Positions 10,881 through 23,386 of a stretch of DNA of 64,000 nucleotides are shown piece by piece; within the stretch, counting starts at the first letter, position 1, and each line of letters starts with the position of its first letter. Source of the stretch: Aphrophora alni (lineage: Eukaryota; Arthropoda; Insecta; Hemiptera; Aphrophoridae). The notes beneath the pieces were generated by a model that worked only from the letters and a program-made list of their open reading frames with translations, did no database searches and had not been told where the DNA came from. The DNA is taken from NCBI GenBank assembly GCA_963513935.1, contig OY740768.1, positions 42,588,368 through 42,652,367 on the forward strand, written 5' to 3'. The translations under genes and the position numbers were made by a program.

Positions 10881-13796
10881 GTTTATTAACGAGTGAGATT
10901 GATCGAATCGTTAAAAAAGAAAGAAGAAAACAAAAGACTAATGCGACAATATTGCATTATTATTGTTTTATTTATTTGTTTTTATGACTATTATTATGAA
11001 GTTAATGAAAGTGTTAATATACAAATATTTTCATATACGAAAAAGAATAAAAGTGTTTTTTAATGTTGTCGTTTTTCAATTTTTCATCCCTCGCAGTATT
11101 CTCATTCCCTTTTAAACGATAATTTATAAAATAAAATAAATTAAGCTTATCGTCTGAAAAACAAAACCGAGCAAATTTCTATTATCTAAAAATGAAAGTC
11201 ATGAGATAAATCTGTTATTTGAATTTTTAATAATAAGGAATGGTAGATGAGTTTGTGTAAAAAGTTATTCATTCTTCGTGAATTAACTTCATTACAATAC
11301 GACCCTTTCCCATCCCATTCAATCTAACAGGACATTATTACATTATTTATAAGTTATTTGCGATATTTTTTTTAAACGAATCTCATTAGGTAATATGTTG
11401 TGGATTTTTACTCATCTACAAACCTTCAGGCAATTATTTATTATTAAAACTATTATTATTATACAACTAAATGTGTAAAGATAAATGATAATGAAACTTA
11501 TTCTAAAGATGAATAGAAGAAGAACAAGACGTGAGTGTAATTCAAGAATTATTGATGTTTGTTTTCAGCGGAAATTTTTAAAATGAGAAAGGTGGTGTTA
11601 AATGGTCACGTCGAAATAAGAAAAGAAATTGCGAGTGTTATAAAAATAAGAAAACAAACACAGTCATGTATTTCTTATAGAGAAAAATGATATAGAAAAT
11701 ACAACTTTTTGAGATATAATTTTACTGTTTAAAAAATTTGAAATAGGTTTTAAAACAACAAATCAAAAGTCATGCTTCAGAGAGTCTTCATAACTAGATC
11801 ACAGAAGTGCGAGATTAGTAAAAAATACTACGAACATCCTCTGAGTTTGTTATGATTTTATCTTAAATATGTATGATAGAAAAATTAATAAGTTTTAATT
11901 CAACACTTTTAAAACTACTACTTTATTTTAAAAGCGGGAACTTTGTAACATTTTCTTTTGAAAATACTATATCTAAAAGTAGGCATAAAAGAAAAAGATA
12001 AGTACCTAACTACGCTCCCTAATTGGATACACAAGGAGAAAATATGATAGTATCAAAGTTCAATTATTTATATGCACGAATGGGAAAAATATACACTCTT
12101 CGATTTCTCACAATGATCAAAGAATCCATCTCTGGAAGTTACAAAAAGAAAAGACACAGTAATGTAGTTTTATTATCTTAAATCGTTCGTTTAACAACAA
12201 AATATCTCTCACTGTTGTGTACAGCATCAACAATTATTTAAAAAAATCTGCAATATTCGGTAAACATATTTAAATGTGTTCTCAATATAATAATAATGTG
12301 TATTTTTCCAAATAAATTACGTTTAATGATAGAAATACGGAATACATAGCCAGTATTGAAGGCTAACTTTCGATTCTGTTTTGCTAAAATAGAAAGTCAT
12401 CCTACTAATTTGTTTTTCACAAGACAATAATGAAATGAGGTCACGTTTCATACCACCATCTCTGCTCTAATTGCGAGGGGATTCACAGTCATTGCACTCT
12501 ATATCAAATATTAGTCATGTTTATTTTGTGTAGTAGTTTTAGTTTGTAATGTTGGCAATGATAGTAGTACAATAGATAGAGATTATTTAGTTGATAGTTA
12601 TTGCTATAAATGTTTTAAATTCCGTAGTCATAAGGTTATAGTTAAATTTGGTTACTCATTTTGCGAATTGTCAAGTTAATGTAACTATTCACTACCGAAG
12701 AAAGTTTGTTTGGTGTTAAACTTATTATAAGCATGGTGTAATTGGTGTTATGGAACTATTGCATGATCACTTCGAAATTGTGAGTTACTTCTAGAAGGAA
12801 TATTTTAATTTCATTCAGACATTTTGAAATGAAAGACTTCCAAGAAGCGAACCTTAAAACTTATTATGAGGGGAAAAAACATCTGCTGGTTTGGTACAGA
12901 GTCTATCTAAACTAATCAGGAAATTATCTGCAGCATATAAACTCGCAAAGATTTCAGTTCTTCGTATTGTGGGTCATGAAAGTTTAAAGCAGATGGTTCA
13001 TCTAATAAAAGGTGACTTTGACAGGCCCTCATATGTGTGAGATTAGATAGTTTTCTTCCTTTTACATACCCAGTTTATGAAATATAATTTAAGTTTTGTT
13101 AACCGTAAAGGAATTCTGTCTCCGTTTTTTGACTGATATTCACGTTTTATGGGTTCAGGAAACTGGAAAAGTTATTTTTGACGTCATTGTCGTTGCCGTC
13201 TGTACGTAACACAAAAATGAAGACAGAAAAATGAAGAAAGGAACATGAAATTTGTATACAGGACTATTAAAATTCAAATAAATGTAATTTAAAATGTTAA
13301 ATGGCTGTCATTTTAAACCATTTTATATGTCATATTATTATTGTCAACAAATAACACACTAAATTAGATAAAATTTAAATATTTCAACTCTACATGATAC
13401 TATGGTACCACACCTCTCTACGATGACAAATAGCAAAGTTATGATCAAAAATTTAATTTCAAATTCTGATCTCCAAAGAAAATGTGATATTTGCAATGTT
13501 ACGAGATTCGGCAAAGCCGGGAGAGAAGAGGTTCATCCACATATTATGTATAGCTCCGAGGCACGTCAAGGCTAATACATTGACATGGTCGAAGCGAGTG
13601 GAGACTTTCAATAAAGTCTAGCCGACGTCAAGAAAGTAGAGATATACACAATTACAAGGTTCAGAAAAACTGTGTATTAACTTTTTAAATAAACTTACCA
13701 AATACTACGTAAACTAGGTAAGACTCTTTGATCTACTAACAATACAATTAAATATTTCATACAAAACCCATGAGATCAACATTACGTTTAGAAGAT
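10881..13796. other. AT-rich DNA, no gene seen
   Basis: No frame of note, no tRNA-like fold and no clear repeat. The sequence is very AT-rich with frequent stops in all frames. Confidence 0.55.
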
Positions 13797-14078
13797 CTGC
13801 TTGTATCACATTGTCATGATGGGGTAGGTTTAATGGCAACCATCAACTTGTTTAAGAGTACCTTGTCTGCTTGTATCACATTGTCATGATGGGGTAAGTT
13901 TGATGGCAACCATCAACTTCTTTAAGAGTACCTTGTCTGCTTGTATCACATTGTCGTGATGGGGTAAGTTTGATGGCAACCATCAACTTCTTTAAAAGAG
14001 TACCTTGTCTGCTTGTATCACATTGTCATGATGGGGTAAGTTTGATGGCAACCATCAACTTCTTTAAGAGTACCTTGT
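13797..14078. repeat. 70-bp tandem repeat, four copies
   Basis: Copies start at 13797, 13867, 13937 and 14009. Each begins CTGCTTGTATCACATTGTC and contains TGATGGCAACCATCAACTT and TTTAAGAGTACCTTGT. Divergence is only a few bases per copy, and copy 3 has a 2-bp insertion (AAAAGAG for AAGAG). TGATGG...CCATCA inside the unit forms a perfect 6-bp hairpin. Close identity implies recent expansion or homogenisation. There is no spacer variation, so this is not a CRISPR array. Confidence 0.92.
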
Positions 14079-17000
14079 TGCAGAAGATGCAACAATTAAT
14101 CTTTTTTTATGTGTGTAACTACTGGAATACCACGAAACAGCAGTCAGATTAAGCAGCCAGGATTTTGTGTTTGAGGTGGCCTATCATCCTAGGGAGTATT
14201 TAATTATTTATTATCCACAGTCTAAAATTTACATAAGAACTTAACAATAAAGTGTACAACATTAAAAATAATTTTTAATTATCAGGTCTTATTTGCTGCT
14301 GGAATTGTTACTAGTAATAATTACTTAGAACCGCTATCTAATTTTATTATTTCAGAACATGATGAAACTTTTAATAATATAGTCATGGGTCTCTACTACA
14401 TTATTCACTCATTTTCCGTGATGCAACTTTTCTGAACTGGGAGAAGAGGTAACCAGCTGGTAACCTGATTTTACTGTAACGAACTATTATTGTACGGAAA
14501 AGTAAAAGCCTTGGGGTACAAATAAAACCAAAGTCTTTTAATGATCTGAACTTCTACGATATTGAAATTACTGAAAATAAATTACATCTTTACAGAAAGG
14601 TTTCAAAAACAAAGTGTGAACAAAGAGGACAGACAATTTTAACCCTTAACGAAAGTAAATAAACCTTTTTACTCTTAGTTTGCTTGGTTATTTTACTTGT
14701 TTTGTATAATCTGAAATAACTATCATTATGTAGTAAAACAGAAATGACTTATTGGATGTCCGGTTCATATTGAATGTGTATGAATTATAACTACTTAATA
14801 TTTTACTTCTAAGTTATCGTGTATTAGAAATATTACATCTCAATTGAAGTTGGTAAATTGGACATTTTAATCCTACTCTCTTTTATCAATATGCACAGCA
14901 TAAATATTCCTAGTGAAAATAGTTGATGACCATAAAACCTAATTACTTTCGGAACAAAAGATGTTCAATTTCAACTTAATAACATAAATGTTTTTAATTT
15001 TATCCATTTATAAGATAGTATGTGTTCCTCGATATCCACATAACATCACTATTGAAATGGTTTACATGTGATTTTAGTGATAAAAACTTCTAAACCCATC
15101 AAAAACGTAAAATTGTAATTTTGATACCATCACAATACTTTTCTTTGTTCGTGTTTGGAAAATAATTATGCTTTAACAGTGATAGTGATCTGTCGTTTGA
15201 TTGTTTTTAAAAGAATATTATTTTTGTAAAAAAATTTATTACATTTCGACTTAGCATCGTAAAACTTTAAATGTTAAAGTTTCATCAAATATTTCCAATA
15301 TGTATATATATAAATTATCGCTATTTTAGTGTATATATAAATGTGTGACAACAAAGACTTAGAAGGACGCACAGCGATCATTACAAATTAAGGTTCTTAT
15401 GGACTGAAATACAATGTTGGATATAACAACTGTGTTCTCAAACATATTAATGCTTTTGTACATATTAGCATTGAATGTACTATAAAAAACTGAGCTAAAA
15501 ACACAATTACAGGCCAGGCCAACTTTATTTTATTATTAGATTTCTTTACAATATTTCCTCTCCTTGTAAGCCTACCTGTGTTCTTTGCACAGTAGACATA
15601 ATTTAATCAATTTATTCCTGGGAGAATTCTTATAACTATAATTGCAACTAGTATATTCATTTAAATTAATTAACTCATTTTTGTATAACACTAAAGTAAT
15701 TTTATAAGAAAAATATTACAAACACTCCTTCTAAAGGACAGTTTGTAAACAGCTATCGTTACCAATTACTTGGTGGGACATTTGTGCAATCTAACTTGAT
15801 CAAACAAGACTAGGTTGTCGAAGGGATCTTTAATTACTTCGGCATTGCCCCGAGACATCGATGTTTGCTAATTATCATCAATCTGTTTGCATAGGCTAGT
15901 GACAACACAATACCCCTTTAAAGTATGGTTTATAATAGAGCATCTCAAATGCATCAGAGCAAAACCGATATTCTCCGATGTCGTTAAAGGGAAGCTTGAA
16001 CAAGCTAAAGCTTTTGTTATTATTAAATACTATTATCGAAATCTTTATTCAGATAAAACGAGCTTGACTTGATGTTTAAATTAAACATTAAACTTGTATG
16101 TGAGCACAAATAATTCCTCACAAATAGTACGTTTATTAACTCAAACGCGTTTCAGCGAAAAATATCCTTATTTTTAATTATGCATAAGCTAGAATAATCA
16201 TATGTCTCAGGCTCTAATTCATAGAGAATGCAGGAGGGGTGATGTGTCCTAAACCTAATTTACAACTTTCTAAATAGTAAGGGGTTAAAAAAGTCTTGCG
16301 TTATTCTAAGTAAGCAATAATATAAGTTATTCTAACTAAACAATATTACTAAACCAATATTCATAAACAGTTCTACAATTTATTTTACATAAATATAAAA
16401 TAAGTAATCAGCATACACAAAGTTCAGCTCCTAAAACTAACCAAATTATAGTTTTAACTTCTCACACAATACGAGATTACAAGTATAAAAATAATATAAG
16501 AAATAAATAATAATAACAAAAAACTTATTTTTCTTTTTTATGATATTTTTGTTATATCATTCTAGTTCAAAGAAGTGTTTACTGTCATATCTGGTCTATC
16601 CATGAATTTATAGACCACAGTTTACAGAGATGAAGTTATCTATGAACACAGATAGATCGTGTGCCCAAAACCTATAACCGAGACTATGAAATGACCATAC
16701 AAATTTGACGTCAAGTATTGATTCAAATTCTGAATGTTTCGAAAGTCATTACCCATTAGGTGAAACCAACGTTTGTGTTTAAATAGTCTAACAATATTGA
16801 TCACACTCGTTTCCCTCTACAGTATTGATGATAAATAATTATCTCCTGTCCCTATACTATAAAACACCATGAGACTCAACACTCCACGAAAAGATATGTC
16901 AATGAAAACGTTACAATATCTTGGCTCAACTGAGTTTAGAGACTAGGATAATAGTGTTCTGTACAATAATAAGAACAGCCTTGCCGGTTTACCTGGCCAG

Positions 17001-18130
17001 ATAATTTAAAGAATGTTTCATAACACCAAATACAAAGTTATCATTGTTCTACTTTAACATTAACTCCAGAAACAGAAATCTACCGTCAGCACCATCTTAC
17101 ACCAAAACATATATAACACTTAAATTTGTCCTGGTGCAAATATTTTTAAATTGAACATTATGAAGTTACCTGGTCTTTTAATTGCCTTGTAGTTGATTTT
17201 CTCTGTAAAGATTAACAACTCCCTGTAAAGCTTTGAATTATTATTCATTTATTGTACACTTGGTATTGGGTAGATCATAAGTGAATCTACTTTTTGAAAA
17301 TTGTGATGTAAATGTCTTGCGAATTGATAAAAATAAGTGATTATTTCACTAGATAATAATTTAATTAAACCCATTTAATCACCACGTATTGAAGACAAAA
17401 ATTCAATTTTCCATTGTTACCACGGAATAACCTAACAATAGTGGAATAAACAACATTATAAAATTGAAATCAATTGATAACAAATATTTTATTGGTATTG
17501 GTGTGACATACACTTTAATGGTTTTACGAGAATTACTCTTCCATAATTTAATATCCGCGATGCAGTAGTGGTCAAAAAGTCTACATGAATAAGTATGTTT
17601 TATTCAATATAAATAAAAATTATCATTACTGTGTCTCTAAAATAAAGCTGAAATTCAATTGTTAAAAGTTTGTTGTTTTATGAACTCATTTATTGTTTCA
17701 TTAACACTTGCCTTGCCTTTTGTTGAACCATTTAACAATTCGCCACTATCTAAAATAAAACGATGTATTTTCATTAGCAGGATCTGAAACTACCTGCAAG
17801 TTGATTTCGGACCCACAAACCTAATTAATTTATAGATTTTAAAACATGAAACGATTTTAAGACAACTGGAAACGTAGAAGGCCAAGCAAGAAGTCGTCCC
17901 ATAGTGAAGTACGAGTGAAGAAAGAGACAACATCAATGGTATTTGCAGCAATAGTTAAGAGTTCAAAGAAAATATCCTAGTGTCTGACACTAGAAACAGT
18001 TATCTGTAAAACCAGAATCAATCGTATTTTGTATACTATTATTGAGTATGATAACGATCGGATTAAGGAAGTTTTTTTGATTGATCTCTGGGATGTTTTT
18101 AGAGAAATTTACAGTTTTAAATTAGAAGTT
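14079..18130. other. AT-rich DNA, no gene seen
   Basis: Chance frames only (for example 61 codons at 15887-16072). A weak hammerhead-like motif is listed separately at 16142-16172. Confidence 0.5.
16142..16172 (-). other. Very weak hammerhead-like motif
   Basis: On the minus strand, GGATATTTTTCGCTGAAACGCG is followed by TTTGAG. It resembles the stem-II/GAAACGCG side of the better motif at 20649, but the upstream core is degenerate (UAAGGA where CUGANGA is expected). It may be a relic or chance. Confidence 0.2.
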
Positions 18131-18460
18131 TGTTTTTAAATGAAGGCAACTTTTAACAACAAAAGCCTGCTATATGTATGGGATAGCAACCCACATAGAA
18201 TGACTGCCAGAAAAATACCAGATGTGGGTATACAGATGGTTTGATGCGATATATGGGTGAGCGCATTATTGGATCCTATTCCATTGACGGGATCTGAACA
18301 TTGGCTGATGATAAATAACCTGAACATGCTGCAGGAAAATCATTATGCCCAATGTTTTGAATGGAAACAGTCTATATCTATAATGGTTTCGGAGAACTCC
18401 TCAAGGCAATGCAGTATCAGGAGAAGACTTGGGTTAAAATTGGCAACGTATTGTTGAGAA
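18131..18460 (+). pseudogene. Possible decayed mariner-type transposase fragment
   Basis: A conceptual plus-strand translation gives SNPHRMTARKIPDVG, a stop, then CDIWVSALLDPIPLTGSEHW. This loosely resembles the NPH...VWxGI...GP...LTG block between the first and second catalytic aspartates of Tc1/mariner transposases of the NPHAV type. Stops interrupt it and the diagnostic second-aspartate block is not recognisable downstream. It could equally be a chance frame. Confidence 0.22.
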
Positions 18461-19370
18461 TCTTATTCCAAGATATAAACTTAAAAGTCTTATGTTTTAC
18501 GTGTTTAGAAAAACAGATTGTTGATATAGTGAACCCCTCAAGTAAACATATTGAATACATTTTGTAGCATGTACGGTTTGTTAAAATTATTATATAAGAA
18601 TTGTAATATATACTGCATAAATAAAATGATTGCATAGAGACTTTTTAACCTCTTTATATACATAGGTTTACGTGTTAATTTTATCTTCCGATGGCGTATA
18701 TTTAATAATAATAACATTAGTTAAAAACAAATTGGATACGTATGACAGTAAGAAAAACTGGTTATTTATATTATAAATGCGTGATTTCAGTTAGTATTTG
18801 TTTATACAAGTATTTCGTTGAGTCATATTAGGCCGTTAAAATATTGTTAATTCCAGCACGATTCATGCTGCGTAACCACTATTAAATCCTCAGGATAACA
18901 CACGTTCCCTGTTTAAACACGTGGAAACAACGAATCCATTTATCATGTCTCATATCTGACGATTGCAAATTGTGTGAATGGAGCTTACTAGTTGGTTTAT
19001 TAGAGTCACGTAACTAAATAATGCTACGTATCAAGCACATGTACGCGTTTATTAAATTCAATATTTGTATACAGTAATATTTTGTATTATGTAAATTGGC
19101 GGGGAGGTGGTGAAAATTATTCCTGTAATGTTGATGTTGCAGCCAATAGGATGAAACTAAATATCCATGAAGTGGTAATTTGATCTATTCTGTGTAACGT
19201 CATGTATATCTACTTTGAATCTGTGGGATAAACATGTTCCCTCCTTAAATTTGTTTGGTTAATAGATAATTATTTAAAAATAATTGTCTACATGGTGTAT
19301 TTGATGCAATAACACCAAAAAATTCACTTAATAAAGGACAGTTTTTAAAGTAGAAACATTAAAAAAAATG
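18461..19370. other. AT-rich DNA, no gene seen
   Basis: Two short overlapping frames on opposite strands (18361-18567 plus, 18417-18635 minus) lack domains. Nothing else stands out. Confidence 0.5.
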
Positions 19371-19610
19371 TCTGTCACCTGCCATTTATCACTTGTCGTC
19401 AATTTGTATATCACCTGTCATTTGTCGTCTGTCCTCAGTCTGTCACCTGTAATTTGTCGTCTGTCATCAGTCTGTCTGTCACCTGTCATTTGTCGTCTGT
19501 CATCAGTCAGTCTGTCACCTGTCATTTGTCGTCTGTCATCAGTCTGTCTGTCACCTGTCATTTGTCGTCTGTCATCAGTCTGTCTGTCACCAGTGTGTCA
19601 GTCTAGCGTC
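19371..19610. repeat. 36-bp minisatellite (TGTC-rich)
   Basis: Units repeat with a 36-bp period, with TCACCTGT anchors at 19443, 19479, 19515 and 19551. A diverged 32-bp unit precedes them and TCACCAGT at 19587 closes the array. The unit is itself built of CTGTC/GTCGTCTGTCATCAG sub-repeats. Because 36 is a multiple of three, the repeat keeps a 123-codon frame open (19368-19739) with a 12-residue repeat. That frame is an artefact of periodicity, not a gene. Confidence 0.9.
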
Positions 19611-20648
19611 TATCAACTGTCATCAGTCGTTCATTCATTTCTCTACAATCCAAACGCGTGGACAATTTTAATAAAATATTTTATGTATGCATATTTTATC
19701 CATTACTCAGAACGTTATTTTCATTTTTGTGTAGAATAAATCAAAATTTGTAAGTAGATACCATAATCTCAAAACACAATGTTACAATTTTCTTTAAATT
19801 GGCTCTTACGAGATTGTCAAATTTTGCTAAAGTGTAGCTCTCAAAATCGGTTCTACAATTTTTTCCTTCAAATTTTCGTCTAATGTGATTATTCATTCAA
19901 GCCCTTGTGTAAAATTGCATGTAAACAATGTTTCGGTAAAAATAATTGAAAAAAACCATGTCATCATTAAAACTCGATTTTACACACATTATAGCCTACA
20001 GTTCGTAAATAATAATTTCGATAAATAATAACTTCCTCGAAGGTTATCCTTAGATATGACGAAAAAGAGGTCTTCCATAAAACACCTGTAAAGTTTCGAA
20101 TCGTAAAAAAGCTTCACATGGCGGGGAATACTTAATCCAGGCGGTTAAAGCGAATAGAAGATGATCGAGGGTTTGTTGAGGTCCTAGGCTTTAACAAGAC
20201 TTAGTGTGAAGAAGATTAGTAAAGGAACTTCTTGTAAGATTACCCTTCTAAAAGGACAAAAGAATTTTTTTTTTGAGCTGGAGTTTTATTCTCTTGCAAA
20301 CATTGTAACTATTGTTGTGTACTTGGTAGCTGTTCACATTTCCAAACTCTAGCATATTTTCACTTTAAAATCACTCATTCTATTACATATTACAAATTGA
20401 ATATAGATAATAATTACAGAAGCAATAAAGTAAATCTCCTTACATATATTTAATCATTAATAAATTACAAAGGCTCATAACAATTCGTAAATTTTATGTA
20501 GCAAACATTAATTTTACAAAAACAATAATATTTTTAACAAAGGTATCGAATATTATTTAACGGCATACGAGAGTGACTATTAGTTCTACGGAATAAAAAT
20601 GAATATTGTACAAAATAAAGAATCTGGAATCTGTATTGTACAAAACAT
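19611..20648. other. AT-rich DNA, no gene seen
   Basis: No supportable feature apart from ordinary AT-rich sequence up to the hammerhead-like motif at 20649. Confidence 0.5.
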
Positions 20649-20686
20649 CCATGAAGATGGAGCACATGCTCTGAAACGCGTTAGTG
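20649..20686 (+). ncRNA. Hammerhead-ribozyme-like motif
   Basis: The plus strand reads ATGAAGAT, then GGAGC-ACAT-GCTCT (a perfect GAGC/GCTC stem II with an ACAT loop), then GAAACGCGTT, whose palindrome ACGCGT could form the minimal stem III, followed by TAG. This matches the order CUGANGA / stem II / GAAA / stem III of Penelope-type hammerheads. Core position 3 is A where C is expected, so this copy is probably inactive. No PLE coding sequence is visible nearby. Confidence 0.4.
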
Positions 20687-21341
20687 TTTAAAAAAAGAAG
20701 TCAGCTGGCGGAAACCATAATAATATAAGGTAATTCAATTGTTAGTTAAAGAATCTGGGTTTAACAATTTCGTGCTCTAGTAAGTTCTTGGATATTTATT
20801 GACATGGTTTATTAAAACTTTCTTCCACATCAATTTCCTTCTTCATTCACTTTTATTGTTCAGTGAAGAAATCTTTCATCGGAGATCAAGTTTTATTGAC
20901 AGGATCCATTTCCTTTGACGGATTACTTGCAGTCAAATTTCACACGATTATTTTTGTTTTGAATTGTCGACGTTTATTACATCTTAAATAAATTGTATTA
21001 ATATAAATATAGTAAAGTGTTGTATGAATTCAAAGTTATCATAAACTTGAAAATATTAAAGAGTAATTTGTTTGTGAGTACAAGTTATTTTTATTTAATG
21101 GTGTACTTATTTTTAAAGTTATAGGCTTTACAGTTGTGTGTATATATGAAAAAGTCATTCACAAATTAAGCTTTTATTTACGAAGAAAGTAGGCCTATAA
21201 ATCGTAATAAAGTGAGTGATGCTTGACAAAGTTTAATAAAACACTAAGGTAAACAAATGTTCATTTATTGTAGGGGATGGGTTCAAAATGAAATCATACC
21301 ATATGTTCTAAAAACAAAAATGGAACAACCTTTTAAATAAA

Positions 21342-21386
21342 AATACACGACGTTTCGAGAGTATGAGTCAACTCCCGTTATCAAGT
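21342..21386 (-). repeat. PLE-type terminal repeat B, copy 1, hammerhead-like
   Basis: On the minus strand: TTGATAAC, GGGAGT...ACTCTC (a 6-bp stem II including one G-U pair), then GAAACGTCGTG. It is the inverted partner of copies at 22239 and 23341. The C3-G8 pair of the standard hammerhead is replaced by U3-A8, still a Watson-Crick pair. This is the best preserved of the three copies. Confidence 0.5.
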
Positions 21387-22238
21387 TATTTACCAAAACA
21401 TGAAGAATCAAATAACTTGAAGTAAAATCACCGCGAAGTCATTTTACATAAGTGAGGAACGTGCTTAGTGTTATTAATAAATTCATGAACCACAATCAGA
21501 AAATTCCGAACACATGAAAAAGAAACACATCAAAGACCGACGAGTTATGTTATTTACAATCCTTACGTTGATACTGGCTTGTAGCTTACAGTAAACAAGA
21601 TAGATTAGGTTAAGTCAGATGAAATACTCAGATAATTTCGTAAGCCAAAGTTATTAACTAACATTCCTCTAACGACGGAGTGGAAGATTTTAAGAAAATG
21701 TCTGCGATTTAAGCCTTACACATTTAAAATAGACACAAAATTTAGTGTTAAGGTGTCGAGCTAAGATTTGAATATTTCTATTGAAACTATTAACAGTAAT
21801 GTGATCAAAATGATAACAATTTTACTATATTTAGTTCAGTGTTTATTATCATGAGTTTTTAATATAGTTTTTTAACGTCAGTTAATAATCGTAGATAAAA
21901 ATTCTTCTACTGATACAAGGGTTAAAACTTTGCCGCTTATTCCAAAAATGCGAATCATGACATGATCGAAGGCTAAACTTTTGAAAGAGAGAGCAAAAGG
22001 TTGTATAAACAGTTAGGACAAGCTACTCTTACATTCACTTGTATGCAGTCCTTTGTGTATTGTACGCCTGTTTGTTGAGGTTTTATCTGATCACATTTGT
22101 ATTTAAACAGCTTTGACTGCTAAAGCCTAGTTTTAGGCTTGAGTTATTTTTTTAGATTATAGATTTAGTTTTAGTTTCCAACATGGCCCTAGACTACTAT
22201 TCTATGTAGGTATTTTATCTTTTACATTCTAGTTTCAC
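21387..22238. mobile_element. Interior between inverted B-type PLE termini, no coding relic recognised
   Basis: About 850 bp lies between a minus-oriented and a plus-oriented B terminus, the same geometry as the 7.86-9.05 kb element. No RT or GIY-YIG motif could be recognised on either strand. It may be the 3' portion of a PLE or a non-autonomous derivative. Confidence 0.3.
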
Positions 22239-22284
22239 ACTTGATAACGGGAGTTGATTTATACTCACGAAACGTCGTGTATTA
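22239..22284 (+). repeat. PLE-type terminal repeat B, copy 2, hammerhead-like
   Basis: The plus strand reads ACTTGATAACGGGAGTTGAT, then TATACTCACGAAACGTCGTG. Stem II pairs GGGAGT with ACTCAC with one G-A mismatch. Core elements UUGAUAA and GAAAC are intact. It is inverted relative to copy 1. Confidence 0.5.
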
Positions 22285-22921
22285 GTTTTCATATACACAA
22301 ATGTTAACAAATGTACAATTAAACTATATTAATAATCTGATGAATCCATCATTATCAAATACTTTTAAACCCAGAATATTTAATTGTGTTCTAAGATTGT
22401 ACTTATTAATTTCTAAACTCCTTCCAATACAAGGTCTATTAAAAAAATATTTTTCTAAATATGGTTTGTAGTAGATAACAGTTTTACACTTTCCAGGGAA
22501 AAAAATCATAAATTTAAATGTAACCAAAAATATGCTTAAAAATATTAGATATCAAAAAAATGTTGATAAAAAAACAAATTATTTTGTCCCAAAACCTACT
22601 AAAATCAATTATTTTATTTATTGCCGAATACCCATTAACGATTATCGTAGCTAAATTCACTTTTATCCAAAACATAAAGTATATTACAATTAGAGGAAAA
22701 TAGTATTTTATTTTTAAACGTACAAATAAACAGTAAGCTTTAAAATCTATGTATTCTACAAATCGGATTCCCCTTCCAAACAAAGGCAGTCTATATTTAT
22801 TTTCGTGCTTAGTCAGACAAGAAAAGGATTTGCGGGAACAACGAAGGCACATTTTTCGACATCAAATATTTGAGGTAAATTATTATTTTAAAGAATAAAA
22901 ATACAGAGAGAGAATATTTTC
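22285..22921. other. AT-rich DNA, no gene seen
   Basis: A 112-codon minus-strand frame (22514-22852) begins with a Cys/His/Lys-rich stretch and continues as Ile/Phe-rich low-complexity sequence. There is no zinc-finger spacing and no homologue comes to mind. Confidence 0.45.
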
Positions 22922-23103
<182 letters not shown>

Positions 23104-23110
23104 AGAGAGT

Positions 23111-23148
23111 AATTCTGTTATCAAGTGATAAACCAAGACATGATAAAA
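23111..23148. repeat. Truncated remnant of a B-type PLE left arm
   Basis: CTGTTATCAAGT...AAACCAAGACATGA resembles the sequence at 21372-21401 (CCGTTATCAAGT...TACCAAAACATGA). It lies directly after the microsatellite, which replaces the expected hammerhead-like outer part. With 23341-23386 it suggests a second inverted pair. Confidence 0.4.
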
Positions 23149-23340
23149 GTACAAAAAGGCATTAGAGCCTAGAATAATGTTGAAAAGTAATACTAATAGT
23201 AGTAATCAAGAAAAGAAATCTTGGCCTAAAGCTAGACCTGAGTAGTCAATAAAATGTGACTTAGTACAAACGTGATCTTAAAACCAGAAGTCACAGAACC
23301 ATAATACACATGGAACGGAAAACAACTGGGCGAGTTTATT

Positions 23341-23386
23341 ACTTGATAACGGATGTTGATTTATATTCTCAAAACGTCGTGTATTA
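23341..23386 (+). repeat. PLE-type terminal repeat B, copy 3 (degenerate)
   Basis: ACTTGATAACGGATGTTGAT, then TATATTCTC and AAAACGTCGTGTATTA. It clearly matches copy 2 but has lost stem-II pairing, and the conserved G of GAAA is A, so this copy should be inactive as a ribozyme. Confidence 0.5.

Noticed and set aside
12440..12480. Possible hammerhead-like GAAACGTGACC on the minus strand
   Set aside because: The upstream CUGANGA core is not present and no terminal repeat surrounds it.
13797..14078. CRISPR-like regular repeats
   Set aside because: Units are contiguous tandem copies without unique spacers, in an animal-type context.
19368..19739. 123-codon plus-strand ORF with a repeated Cys/Leu/Ser/Pro motif
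   Set aside because: It is the translation of a 36-bp minisatellite whose period is a multiple of three; no gene signal beyond the repeat.
22514..22852. 112-codon minus-strand ORF with an N-terminal Cys-rich stretch
   Set aside because: The cysteines do not fit zinc-finger spacing and the rest is low-complexity AT-rich translation.
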